This document shows positions 6,772 through 15,400 of a DNA stretch of 16,742 bases, in pieces; the first letter of the stretch is position 1; each line of letters begins with the position of its first letter. The position numbers were made by a program, and so were the translations under genes. The stretch comes from CAZWCX01 sp964632945. Lineage in GTDB: Bacteria; Planctomycetota; MHYJ01; WSZJ01; CAZWCX01. Location of the stretch: assembly GCA_964632945.1 (NCBI GenBank), contig CAZWCX010000144.1:1-16742 (forward strand). Direction: 5' to 3'. Below the pieces are notes generated by a model, which saw only the letters and a program-made list of their open reading frames with translations, did not search any database and was not told the DNA's origin.

Positions 6772-8472
6772 ATGTCGAAACGGCTCGGTATTGCGCTTCT
6801 TGGCCTCGCCGCCCTCCTTACATCGCCGACCACTCTGGTCGCCCAAGTCAACACCGGTGGATCCGAGGCGAGCGCGCGCGCCATCACCGTCAGTGGTTCG
6901 CTCGATTTCACCTTCGTACACCGCAGTGAAGGAATCAACGACGTTCTGGATAACGAGTACCAGCGAGCCCGGGTATTCGGCTTGCCCGGAGTATCCGGCA
7001 ACGAGAAGCGCGCGGAGTCCGACAATTTCCTTCAACTCTACTTCTCCCTCCGATTCGACGTCGAACTGGCGGAGAAGGTGAGTGCGGTCTTGGAGTTGGA
7101 AAACCGCATTCTCCGGGATCAGATCGTCCAGGGTCTGGGCGTCACCGGCGAAGGGGCTCAATCCAACACCGGACTCGTCGGCTCGCAGAACGACTTCGCC
7201 GTGGCCCTGGGCCAAGCCTTCATCGAGGTGAAGGAGTTCCTGTGGCAGCAGCTGTCCTTCAAGCTCGGCATCCAGGACCACCGCTATGACCTGCGCGGCA
7301 ATGGCAATGCCTTCTTCATGGACATCCGCGAGTCCGAACTCGCCTTCGCCGCTCCGGTGACCGAGTCGTTCGCGGGCGACGCGTACTACGGATTCGAGCA
7401 GTTCGGGTTCCTGGTCAACATTCACGCCCCCTTCGACCCGGGGCTGTATCGCGACCAGGCACGCGAGGCCGGGGGGCTCAAATTCACCTACAATCTGGAC
7501 GACAATGTGTTTCTGGATTTCTTCTACATTCACGTCCTCGAGACTTCCGCGAGCGGCGGCCAGGGTTCCATCCCGGACGTGAGGGATGACCGCTGGGACG
7601 AGTATGTGATCGGATTCAATCTCGACTACAATCTCGACGAGAAGAGCCTGCTCAACTTCATTTATGCCGGCATCTATGGCGACGACGGCCACTTGGCCGC
7701 GCATACGGTCGGCATCGGCGTCGACTACTACCTGACCCCCGCCCTCGAGGCCTACCTGGAAGTGTACGGACAGTGGGGGCAGTACGGCCAAATCTCCGTC
7801 GAGGGTTTCGGGGGAGTTCCCAACGACTCGCAGGAGATTGACCACGAAGCCTACGCCGGCATCGTCGGTCTCATGTACACATTCGACCATGAACTCAAGC
7901 CGTGGGTCGATCTGGGCTTTACCTACGTCTCCGGGGACAACGCCGACATCTCCACCAACGGTTCCACCATACACCCGGACACCAACCACGACTTCGTGTC
8001 CTACGAGGACAATGATGCCACGATGATCCTCGAGGAGAACCATTTCGGGCTGGACATCGACAGCAACTACTGGAAAATCCAGGGGGAGATGGGCTTCAGC
8101 GCCAGCCTGGATCGCCCGGACGATTTCCATGTCCGGACCACCCTGGCATGGGCGGAGCTGAATCACCTGCCCACCCGGCGCGGGATCAACCCCGGGGCCA
8201 ACGGCCTGTTCGGCGGCGGGGGCGACGACGAGGCCAAGGAACTGGGCCTGGAGTGGGATCTGAAGCTCACCTGGAACTACACGGAGAGTCTGGACTTCGG
8301 CCTCGGATTCGCTTGGCTCTTCACCAGCGAGGACGGCTTTCTGCACGGGGACGACGACGACGCCAGAACCGGCAGCGCGGGCGGGCCGGAGGTCGGCGAA
8401 CGCGACGGCTTCGCCGTCGACGACGGTGATGGTCTCTGGCTGCTCACGGTGGACACCCGGCTGCGGTTCTAG
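6772..8472 (+). CDS. Outer-membrane β-barrel protein (porin/alginate-export-like)
   Basis: A 566-residue protein with an N-terminal signal peptide (MSKRLGIALLGLAALL... ending LVAQ, about residues 1-25). The rest is dominated by alternating hydrophobic/aromatic strands: ITVSGSLDFTFVHR, NFLQLYFSLRFDVEL, VFLDFFYIHVLE, GIGVDYYLTPALEAYLEVYG. It finishes in LLTVDTRLRF, with the terminal Phe typical of BAM-inserted outer-membrane proteins. Acidic loops (GDDGH; HGDDDDART) may bind cations. The overall pattern is most like alginate-export or phosphate-selective porin-like barrels; the substrate is unknown. AGGAGG lies 7 nt before the ATG. It is preceded by a structured leader and followed immediately by a palindrome whose first triplet is its TAG stop. 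It looks monocistronic and its strong ribosome-binding site suggests high expression. Codon choice looks less GC-extreme than its neighbours. Confidence 0.82.
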   Translation: MSKRLGIALLGLAALLTSPTTLVAQVNTGGSEASARAITVSGSLDFTFVHRSEGINDVLDNEYQRARVFGLPGVSGNEKRAESDNFLQLYFSLRFDVELAEKVSAVLELENRILRDQIVQGLGVTGEGAQSNTGLVGSQNDFAVALGQAFIEVKEFLWQQLSFKLGIQDHRYDLRGNGNAFFMDIRESELAFAAPVTESFAGDAYYGFEQFGFLVNIHAPFDPGLYRDQAREAGGLKFTYNLDDNVFLDFFYIHVLETSASGGQGSIPDVRDDRWDEYVIGFNLDYNLDEKSLLNFIYAGIYGDDGHLAAHTVGIGVDYYLTPALEAYLEVYGQWGQYGQISVEGFGGVPNDSQEIDHEAYAGIVGLMYTFDHELKPWVDLGFTYVSGDNADISTNGSTIHPDTNHDFVSYEDNDATMILEENHFGLDIDSNYWKIQGEMGFSASLDRPDDFHVRTTLAWAELNHLPTRRGINPGANGLFGGGGDDEAKELGLEWDLKLTWNYTESLDFGLGFAWLFTSEDGFLHGDDDDARTGSAGGPEVGERDGFAVDDGDGLWLLTVDTRLRF

Positions 8473-8519
8473 CCGGATGATTCCGGAAGCCGCGTCAGCG
8501 GCTTCGGGAAGAATCCGCC
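8470..8519 (+). repeat. Palindromic gene-end element, divergent copy
   Basis: It begins with the TAG stop of the β-barrel gene. GGATGATTCCGGAAGCCGC pairs with GCGGCTTCGGGAAGAATCC around a GTCA loop: 8 bp, one mismatch, 4 bp, two mismatches, then 5 bp. The outer bases (TAGCCGGATgATTC ... GAAgAATCCG) match the outer bases of the two 53-bp edge repeats, but the inner stem is different. It could act as a factor-independent or REP-like 3' end signal; no T-tract follows. Confidence 0.6.
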
Positions 8520-8630
8520 CGCAGGCTGCTGGCTGTGCGCGCGCCGGCGAAGAGTCCTCCGGCGCGGCGCGTGCGGCGCCCCCCCCCCCGAGGCGTGATC
8601 GGCCGGGCACGCCTGCGCCGCGAGCCCCCG

Positions 8631-9425
8631 CTACCCGAGCGGCGTCCGCCGCCGGGCCAGGCCGCGATCGAGCATCCCCTTCACCACCGTCCAGACCTGC
8701 TTCTGGAGGCGTTGCACGGTCTTCTCTTTTTTTGCCGCTTCGGGACCGTACGGGAACCGGATGGGCGGGCCGATCTCCATGGTGAAGCGCGTGGGGAGCG
8801 GGAGCAAGCCGAGACCGACGGGCAACGGGAGGGGCATGGTTTCGCTCTTGAGGAGCCGGCGCGCCCACTTGTACGGATCGTTGAGAACGTAGTAGGCGTC
8901 GTCGGCGCCGATGGTGACCATGGGCAGGATGGGGACGTTCGCCTGCAGGGCCAGGCGCACGAAGCCGTAGCGTCCGGTCCAGTCCAGTCCGTATCGCTGT
9001 CCCCAGGTCTTTGCTCCGCCGCGGGCCCCCTCGGGGTAGACGACGACCAACTCCCCGGCCTTGAGCAGTTTCAAGGCGGTCTGCGGATTGCCGTCGACGA
9101 CGCCGCCGAGCAGGGCGCGCTCGCGCAGCATCGGGATGCTCCAGAGGAAGTGATCGCCGAGCGCCCGCACCATGCGCTTGGTCCGCGCCAGGACTTCCGC
9201 CATGAAAAACGGGGTCTCCACGGCGAGCACGCCATGATTGGCGACAAACAGAGCGGGGCCCTTGCGTGGGACGTGGCGAATTCCGGTGATCGTGGTGCGA
9301 AACCAGGTCCGCCCGACGGTCAGGAAGAACTTCGCCGCGCTGCGCGCGTACTTGGGGTCGGCGAGGTCGATGCGCTTCTCGTCGCCCGGACGGTATTGGT
9401 AGTCGACGCCGAAGAAGGAACTCAT
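8631..9425 (-). CDS. LPLAT-family (PlsC-like) acyltransferase
   Basis: A 264-residue membrane-associated acyltransferase of the lysophospholipid/diacylglycerol acyltransferase superfamily. It carries VANHGVLAVETPFF (61-74, putative catalytic His64), GGVVDGNP (107-114), ELVVVYPEGARG (125-136, the acyl-acceptor-binding block), GRYGFVRLAL (151-160) and VPILPMVTIGADDAYY (164-179). These blocks fit the subgroup related to mycobacterial/TMEM68-like acyltransferases rather than classical PlsC. The usual H-x4-D is not present; an acidic residue (E70) lies at His+6. It likely transfers an acyl chain to a glycerolipid or other lipid acceptor; the acceptor is unknown. The start is fixed by an ATGA overlap with the uvrA stop, implying translational coupling. 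A decayed copy of its 3' end lies at about 6125-6340. Confidence 0.85.
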   Translation of the reverse strand: MSSFFGVDYQYRPGDEKRIDLADPKYARSAAKFFLTVGRTWFRTTITGIRHVPRKGPALFVANHGVLAVETPFFMAEVLARTKRMVRALGDHFLWSIPMLRERALLGGVVDGNPQTALKLLKAGELVVVYPEGARGGAKTWGQRYGLDWTGRYGFVRLALQANVPILPMVTIGADDAYYVLNDPYKWARRLLKSETMPLPLPVGLGLLPLPTRFTMEIGPPIRFPYGPEAAKKEKTVQRLQKQVWTVVKGMLDRGLARRRTPLG

Positions 9426-12310
9426 CGCGCCCCCGCCCGACTGCGAGTCCGGCCCGGATGGGGGCGTGGGCCGGAGGCGCCGCGCCCGCCCAGGATCCGG
9501 GCCAGGTAGCGGCCCGTGTGCGAGCCGGCCGCGCGGGACACCTCTTCGGGGGTTCCTTCGGCCAGAATCCGGCCGCCCCCCTCCCCTCCTTCCGGTCCCA
9601 GGTCGATCACATGGTCGGCGCACTTGATGACGTCGAGATTGTGTTCGATCACCACCACCGTGTTCCCCGCATCGACCAGCCGGGACAATACCTGGAGCAA
9701 CCGCTTCACGTCCTCGAAGTGAAGACCGGTCGTCGGCTCGTCGAGGATGTAGAGCGTGTTGCCCGTGCCGCGCTTGGCCAGCTCCCGGGATAGCTTGATC
9801 CGCTGGGCCTCCCCGCCGGAGAGCGTGGTCGACGACTGTCCGAGGTGGATGTAGCCCAGGCCCACGTCCTCCAGGGTCTGGAGGATGCGGGCGATCTGCG
9901 GGTGGTGCTTGAACAGCTCGATCGCCTCGGTGACCGTCATGTCGAGGATGTCGGCGATGCTCTTCCCCTTGTACTTCACCTCCAGGGTCGCTTCGTTGAA
10001 GCGCCGGCCCTGGCAGACCTCGCAGGGGACGTAGACGTCGGGCAGAAAGTGCATCTCCACGAGCTTCAGTCCGCCCCCCTGGCAGGCCTCGCAGCGCCCG
10101 CCCTTTACATTAAAGGAGAAACGTCCGGGCTTGAAGCCGCGCAGTTTCGACTCGGGCAGAAGGGTGAAGAAGTCGCGGATCGGATCGAAGACCTTGGTGT
10201 AGGTAGACGGGTTCGACCGTGGAGTTCGGCCGATCGGGGACTGGTCGATGTCGACCATCTTGTCGATCACCTGCCAGCCGCGGATTTCCTTGTGGGCGCC
10301 GGTCGTGACCGCCGACTTGTAGAGCAGGCGCGCCAAGGCCGGGTAGAGGATCTGGTTGACCAGCGTGCTCTTGCCGGCCCCCGAGACTCCGGTCACCGCG
10401 ACGAAGCGGCCCAGCGGGAAGCGGACGTCGACGCACTTGAGATTGTTCTCGGTGGCGCCGACGACCTCGATAAACCGCCCATTCCCCGGACGGCGCGCTT
10501 CCGGCACCGGAATGGTCGCCTCCCCCGACAGGTAGCGTGCCGTGAGCGACCGGTTGCGGGCGACCACCTGCGCAGGCGGACCCTCCTCGACGATCCGTCC
10601 GCCGTGAACGCCCGCGCCCGGGCCGAAGTCCACCAGCCAGTCGGCCTCGCGCATGGTTTCCTCGTCGTGCTCGACCACCAGAATGCTGTTGCCGATGTCG
10701 CGCAGCCGCTGCAACGCCGCGATCAGGCGGCCGTTGTCGCGCTGGTGCAAGCCGATGGACGGCTCGTCGAGGATGTAGATCACCCCTGTCAACTCGCTGC
10801 CGATCTGGCTCGCGAGGCGGATCCGCTGCGACTCCCCGCCCGACAGACTGGGCGCGAGCCGGTCCAGGGTCAGGTACCCGAGTCCGACGTCGAGCAGGAA
10901 CTTGAGCCGCCCGCGAATCTCCTTCAGCAGTTCTTTGCCGATGATCTTCTGATTTCCCTCGAGAGGAAGGTCGCCGAGGGTGGCGTGCGCGCGTTCGATG
11001 GTGAGGGAGCACAACTCGCTCAGGGTCAGGGCCCCGACCCGCACCCCGCCCGCCTCCTTGCGCAAGCGCGTGCCGTGGCAGGTCGAGCAGACGCGCTGAG
11101 ACAGGAACTGCGCGTACCAGGCCTTCGCGCGCTCGGACTGCGACTCCTGCATGCGCCGCATCATCCGATTCAGCACGCCCTCGAATTGGAACGCGAAGGT
11201 GCCGGACCCGTGCTTCCCTTGCCAAGACACCTTCACGCGTTTTCCGCCGGTGCCGTACAGGAGGATCTCGCGATGCTCGGCCGGCAAGTCCTTGAACGGG
11301 CGGGCGAGGTCGATCGAGTACTCCCGGGAAACCGCGAAGATGAGGTCGGTCCCCCATGCCCCGCTTTTGTCGTCGAGGCGGCCCCACGGCTTGATCGCGC
11401 CGTCGCGGACGCTGAGCGAGGCATCGGGTACGACCAACCGCTCATCCATTTCGAGGCGGGTCCCCAGGCCGTTGCAGTCGGCGCACATCCCGAGGGGGGA
11501 ATTGAACGAGAAGAGCTGAGGCGACAGCTCGGGGAAGGAGAGTCCGCAGGCGGCGCAGGTGCGATGCTCGCTCATGAGGACCTCGTCGCCCGTCTCCGGG
11601 GCCACGATCAGGTTCCCCTTGCCGAAGCGGAGCGCGGTCTCCACCGCCTCGGTCAGGCGGGGCTTCTCGGCCTGTCCGGCGACCAGACGGTCGACGACGA
11701 TTTCGAGCGTGTGCTTGCGCTTCTTGTCCAGTTCGATCGGCTCGTCCACCTGGACGACCTTGCCGTTGAGCCGGACACGCGAGAAGCCGTCCCGGCGGAC
11801 TTGCTCCAGCAGATCCTTGAACTCCCCCTTGCGGTTCTGGACGACCGGGGCGAGCATCTGAAACTTCGTCCCGGAGGGGATTTTCGCCACCCGGTCGACG
11901 ATCTCCTGGGCGCTCTGCGCTTCGACTTTACGGCCGCACTGCCAGCAGTGGAGCGAGCCGATGCGCGCGTAGAGAACGCGCAGGTAGTCGTGGACCTCGG
12001 TGATCGTGGCCACGGTCGAGCGAGGATTCTTGCTCGCGGCCTTCTGCTCGACCGAGATGGTGGGCGCGATTCCGCGGATGTGGTCGTAGAGCGGCTTTTC
12101 CATTTGCCCGAGGAACTGGCGGGCGTAGGCGGAAAGCGACTCGACGTAGCGCCGCTGCCCCTCCGCGTAGAGGGTATCGAAGGCCAGCGACGACTTGCCC
12201 GAGCCGGAGACGCCGGTGAAGACGACGAATTTCTTCTTCGGGATCTCGACGGTGACGTTCTTGAGGTTGTGCTGGCGCGCGCCCTTGATGATGATGCGAT
12301 CGAGTTCCAT
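9422..12310 (-). CDS. uvrA: Excinuclease ABC subunit A
   Basis: A 962-residue damage-recognition ATPase of nucleotide excision repair, acting in the cytoplasm with UvrB. It carries two ABC modules: Walker A GVSGSGKS (33-40) and GVSGAGKS (641-648), signature LSGGESQRI (from 489) and LSGGEAQRI (from 830), and Walker B ILDEPSIGLH and ILDEPTTGLH. The zinc modules are complete: C252/C255 with C276/C279, and C740/C743 with C763/C766. An extra CSTC (408-411) also appears. Length is slightly above the ~940 of E. coli because of a basic, Gly/Arg/Pro-rich C-terminal tail that is probably disordered. The ATG at 12310 has no clear Shine-Dalgarno; a σ70-like promoter lies just upstream and another ATG lies 7 nt upstream out of frame. 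No LexA-type box was seen. It overlaps the acyltransferase start by 4 bp. Confidence 0.98.
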   Translation of the reverse strand: MELDRIIIKGARQHNLKNVTVEIPKKKFVVFTGVSGSGKSSLAFDTLYAEGQRRYVESLSAYARQFLGQMEKPLYDHIRGIAPTISVEQKAASKNPRSTVATITEVHDYLRVLYARIGSLHCWQCGRKVEAQSAQEIVDRVAKIPSGTKFQMLAPVVQNRKGEFKDLLEQVRRDGFSRVRLNGKVVQVDEPIELDKKRKHTLEIVVDRLVAGQAEKPRLTEAVETALRFGKGNLIVAPETGDEVLMSEHRTCAACGLSFPELSPQLFSFNSPLGMCADCNGLGTRLEMDERLVVPDASLSVRDGAIKPWGRLDDKSGAWGTDLIFAVSREYSIDLARPFKDLPAEHREILLYGTGGKRVKVSWQGKHGSGTFAFQFEGVLNRMMRRMQESQSERAKAWYAQFLSQRVCSTCHGTRLRKEAGGVRVGALTLSELCSLTIERAHATLGDLPLEGNQKIIGKELLKEIRGRLKFLLDVGLGYLTLDRLAPSLSGGESQRIRLASQIGSELTGVIYILDEPSIGLHQRDNGRLIAALQRLRDIGNSILVVEHDEETMREADWLVDFGPGAGVHGGRIVEEGPPAQVVARNRSLTARYLSGEATIPVPEARRPGNGRFIEVVGATENNLKCVDVRFPLGRFVAVTGVSGAGKSTLVNQILYPALARLLYKSAVTTGAHKEIRGWQVIDKMVDIDQSPIGRTPRSNPSTYTKVFDPIRDFFTLLPESKLRGFKPGRFSFNVKGGRCEACQGGGLKLVEMHFLPDVYVPCEVCQGRRFNEATLEVKYKGKSIADILDMTVTEAIELFKHHPQIARILQTLEDVGLGYIHLGQSSTTLSGGEAQRIKLSRELAKRGTGNTLYILDEPTTGLHFEDVKRLLQVLSRLVDAGNTVVVIEHNLDVIKCADHVIDLGPEGGEGGGRILAEGTPEEVSRAAGSHTGRYLARILGGRGASGPRPHPGRTRSRAGAR

Positions 12311-12344
12311 CGGTCATGGTCCGAAGGGGGTTCAGGGAGGCGGA

Positions 12345-12374
12345 ATGATACTCGGCGCCGTCGACCGAGGTCAA
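12345..12374 (-). promoter_or_regulatory. σ70-like promoter for uvrA
   Basis: On the minus strand TTGACC (12374-12369) is followed after 18 bp by TATCAT (12350-12345). Each hexamer matches 5 of 6 consensus bases. Transcription would start near 12337, giving a leader of about 27 nt before the uvrA ATG. Such a match is rare by chance in this GC-rich DNA, and its position fits. Confidence 0.65.
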
Positions 12375-12440
12375 GGGGAGCGCCGCGGGATGCGGACGCG
12401 CGTCACGAGCGCGGAATCCGCTTCCGTCCGGAGGAGGTCG

Positions 12441-12452
12441 ATGGCACAATGA
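12441..12452 (+). CDS. Possible 3-codon leader minicistron
   Basis: ATG GCA CAA TGA follows a very strong GGAGGAGG with 3 nt between (12430-12437). It lies 22 nt upstream of the likely kinase start. Ribosomes may initiate here and reinitiate on the kinase, or the site may be fortuitous. The TGA overlaps a further ATG at 12449 in another frame. Confidence 0.25.
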   Translation: MAQ

Positions 12453-12474
12453 CCCGGTTCCAGGGGAGATGCCG

Positions 12475-15400
12475 ATGTCCGGTACCGATGCCGACCGGGG
12501 AGCGGAAGGCGTGCCCCCCTCGGGCGCCGCCGAACCTTCCGCTCTCCCCCTCACCCGCGGTCCCGCCGAGGGCCTCCTGCCCACGCGGATCGTCCGAGCC
12601 CCGAACGAAACCGCAAGTCCGCCGGACGAGACTCGAACCGGAGTCGGGCGCCGGGAAACCGGGGAGGGACCGCACGCCGCGCCGCCCCGACAATTCGGCC
12701 GGTACCTCCTCCGGGACGAAATCGCCCGCGGCGGGATGGGGGTCGTGTACCGCGCCGAGGACGTGGATCTGCACCGGATCGTCGCCTTGAAGATGATCCT
12801 GGGCGGAAACCTGGCGGACCCCGACGACCGTCGGCGATTCCGCGCCGAAGCCGAAGCGGCGGCGAGCCTCGAGCACCCCCACCTCGTCCCGGTCTACGAC
12901 GTGGGCGAGCACGAGGGACAGGCCTACTTCACCATGAAGCTGTTCGAAGGCAACCTGAAAGACCGGATTCCCGACCTGCTCGAAGATCCCCGGGCCGTGG
13001 CTCGGCTGATGACCACGGTCGCCCGCGCCGTCCATTTCGCCCACCAGCACGGGATCCTGCATCGCGACCTCAAGCCGGCCAACATTCTGATGGACGGCCT
13101 CGGCGAACCGCACGTCAGCGACTTCGGCCTCGCCCGCCGCGTCGATTCCGGCGCGGGCCTCACCCAGTCGGGCACCGTCGTCGGCACTCCCGGGTACATG
13201 TCCCCCGAGCAGGCGGCGGGGGCCACGCGTCAGTTGACCACCGCGACCGACGTCTACGCCCTCGGCGCGATCCTCTACACCCTCCTCACCGGCGTCATCC
13301 CCTTCGACGACGACGACTTCGTGCAGGTCCTGATCGCCGTTCGGGAGGACGATCCGATCCCCCCGCGCGAAATCCGTCCGGGCGCGGATCGGGACCTGGA
13401 GACGATCTGTCTCAAGGCGATGGCGAAGGACCCGGAGGGACGCTATGCCTCGGCGGAAGCTCTGGCGGAAGAACTGACGCGCTGGTTGGACGGCGAGCCG
13501 ATCCACGCCCGTCCCGCCGGCGCGCCGGAACGCGCCTGGAAATGGGTGCGCCGCCGCCCCTTGGTTGCCTCGCTCTCCGCCGTGGCCACTCTTTCCATCA
13601 CGCTCGGCGCCCTCGGCATCCTCTGGCAGTGGCGCCACGCGAAGGAAGAGCGGGACCGGGCCGTGGTCGCCCAAGCGGAGGCGGAGCGCAACGCGACCGC
13701 CGCCCGGCAGGCCCGCGCGGAAGCGGACTCGCGACGCGACGAGTTGCGCCAGGCGCTCTACGTGACCGACGTCCAGTTCGCCCGCGTGGCCTGGGAGCGG
13801 GGCGAACTGGCGCGACTCGACAAACTCCTCGCCCGGCAGGTCCCCGCCCCCACCGACCGCGACCTGCGCGGGTTCGAGTGGCACTACCTGGCCCGCCTCG
13901 CCGCGGGAGAGCGATTGCGGATCCCCGACCATACCCCTTCCGCGCTCTGCTTTTCCCCCGACGGCCGGCGCCTCGCGGCTTCCGCGTCCGGCGGCCGTAT
14001 TCGCCTGCTCGACCCCGCCACCGGCGTCGAGACCGGATCGGTTTCGCTCCCCCCGTTGCAGGAGGGCGAGGAACCGGCCGGGGTCGCCTTCTCCCCCGAC
14101 GGCACTTCCCTGCAGGTCCTGCTGTGGCGCGCTCAGCCCGGCAAGGACGGCGCCCCCGACCCCACCGCCCTGCTCGGCGCGCTCCGCCCGTCGCTGGAGC
14201 CGCTGGCCCGGACCCTGCGTGCCTCGACGCTGCCGCTGGACGGCGGCCCGGCGAGCCCTTGGGCCGCGATCGATCCCGCCTCGATCCCGACCCCGATCGG
14301 CGGCTCGGCAACCCAGCCTTCGATCGTCTACCTGGGGGCCCCGGGGCACATCTTCCTGTGTATGGGGTTCGCCGTGTCCCCCGACCGGTCCCTGCTCGCC
14401 GCCTGCGGAATGGCACAACCCTTCGACCTCGAGCGACTCCGGCGGATGGACGTGGACGCCTTGAAGGAACTCGTGGAAAAAACCCGGGAAGCCCTGCTGC
14501 TTTGGCCGCTGGGCGGGGGAGAACCGCGCGTGGTCGCAACCGAGCGGGGTGGAATGTCGCGCTGGGTCGCGTTCTCCCCCGATGGAACCCGAATCGCGAC
14601 GGCGTCCGCGTTGCACTCCTTCCTCGACCTCTGGGAGGCCCCTTCCGGCGTCCATGTGCGAAGGATCCAGACCCCGGGGATCGCCTCCTCTCTCGTCTGG
14701 GGCGCCAACCCGGTCCGGATCGCCGCCACGCACGTGGATGGACGGTGCACCCTCTGGGACCCGGCTACCGGAGTCCAGGTCGCCGATCTGCTCGGACACC
14801 GGGGGCGCGCAGCGGCGGCGGCCATTTCCCCGGACGGGCGCACGATCGCGACCGGCGGCGACGACGGAGTCCTGCGCCTCTGGGATCCGGAACGTCCCCC
14901 GGGCGCGCTGACGTTGAGCGGGCACACGGAGATGGTGACCGACCTGGTGTTCGACGAAACCGGCGAGACCCTCGTGTCGCTCGACGTCGACGGAGTCGTC
15001 CGTCGCTGGGATGCATCGACGGGTCGCCCGCTCGGGGCCCTCTCGATCAAGACCGGCAGCCTCCCCCTGGTCGCGACCTGCCTCGATCGCCACGGTTCCC
15101 GGGCCACGTGGCGGGAGTCGCGCGAATCGGTCGCCGTCTGGAGCGTGGCCGAGGGCAAGCGCGCGCACGGGATCGCAGGAACGGGCGGCGACGGGATGAC
15201 GATCGGATTCTCGCCCGATGGCCGGACGATCGCGATCGCGGAGCATGAGTTCTCCTTCACGCGCGGATCGGTTCGGTTCCTGGACGCCCAGAGCGGCGCA
15301 GCGCTCGGGACGCTCGAGGGTCTCGACGCGGTGGTCCTGTCGTTGAGGTACTCCCGGGACGGCGCCCGGATCGCCACGGTCTCCTTCCGCCTGGGGGGAA

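Noticed and set aside
6715..8868. 717-codon open frame antisense to the β-barrel gene
   Set aside because: The sense strand has a signal peptide, β-strands and a terminal Phe; the antisense frame is low-complexity and crosses the gene-end palindrome.
12412..12422. Short palindrome GCGGAATCCGC as a LexA or gene-end element
   Set aside because: It does not match known LexA patterns, is not at a stop codon and is too short to stand out in this composition.
9845..12790. 981-codon open frame antisense to uvrA
   Set aside because: It is the mirror of uvrA in GC-rich DNA, has no recognisable protein pattern, and runs through the uvrA promoter into the kinase 5' end.
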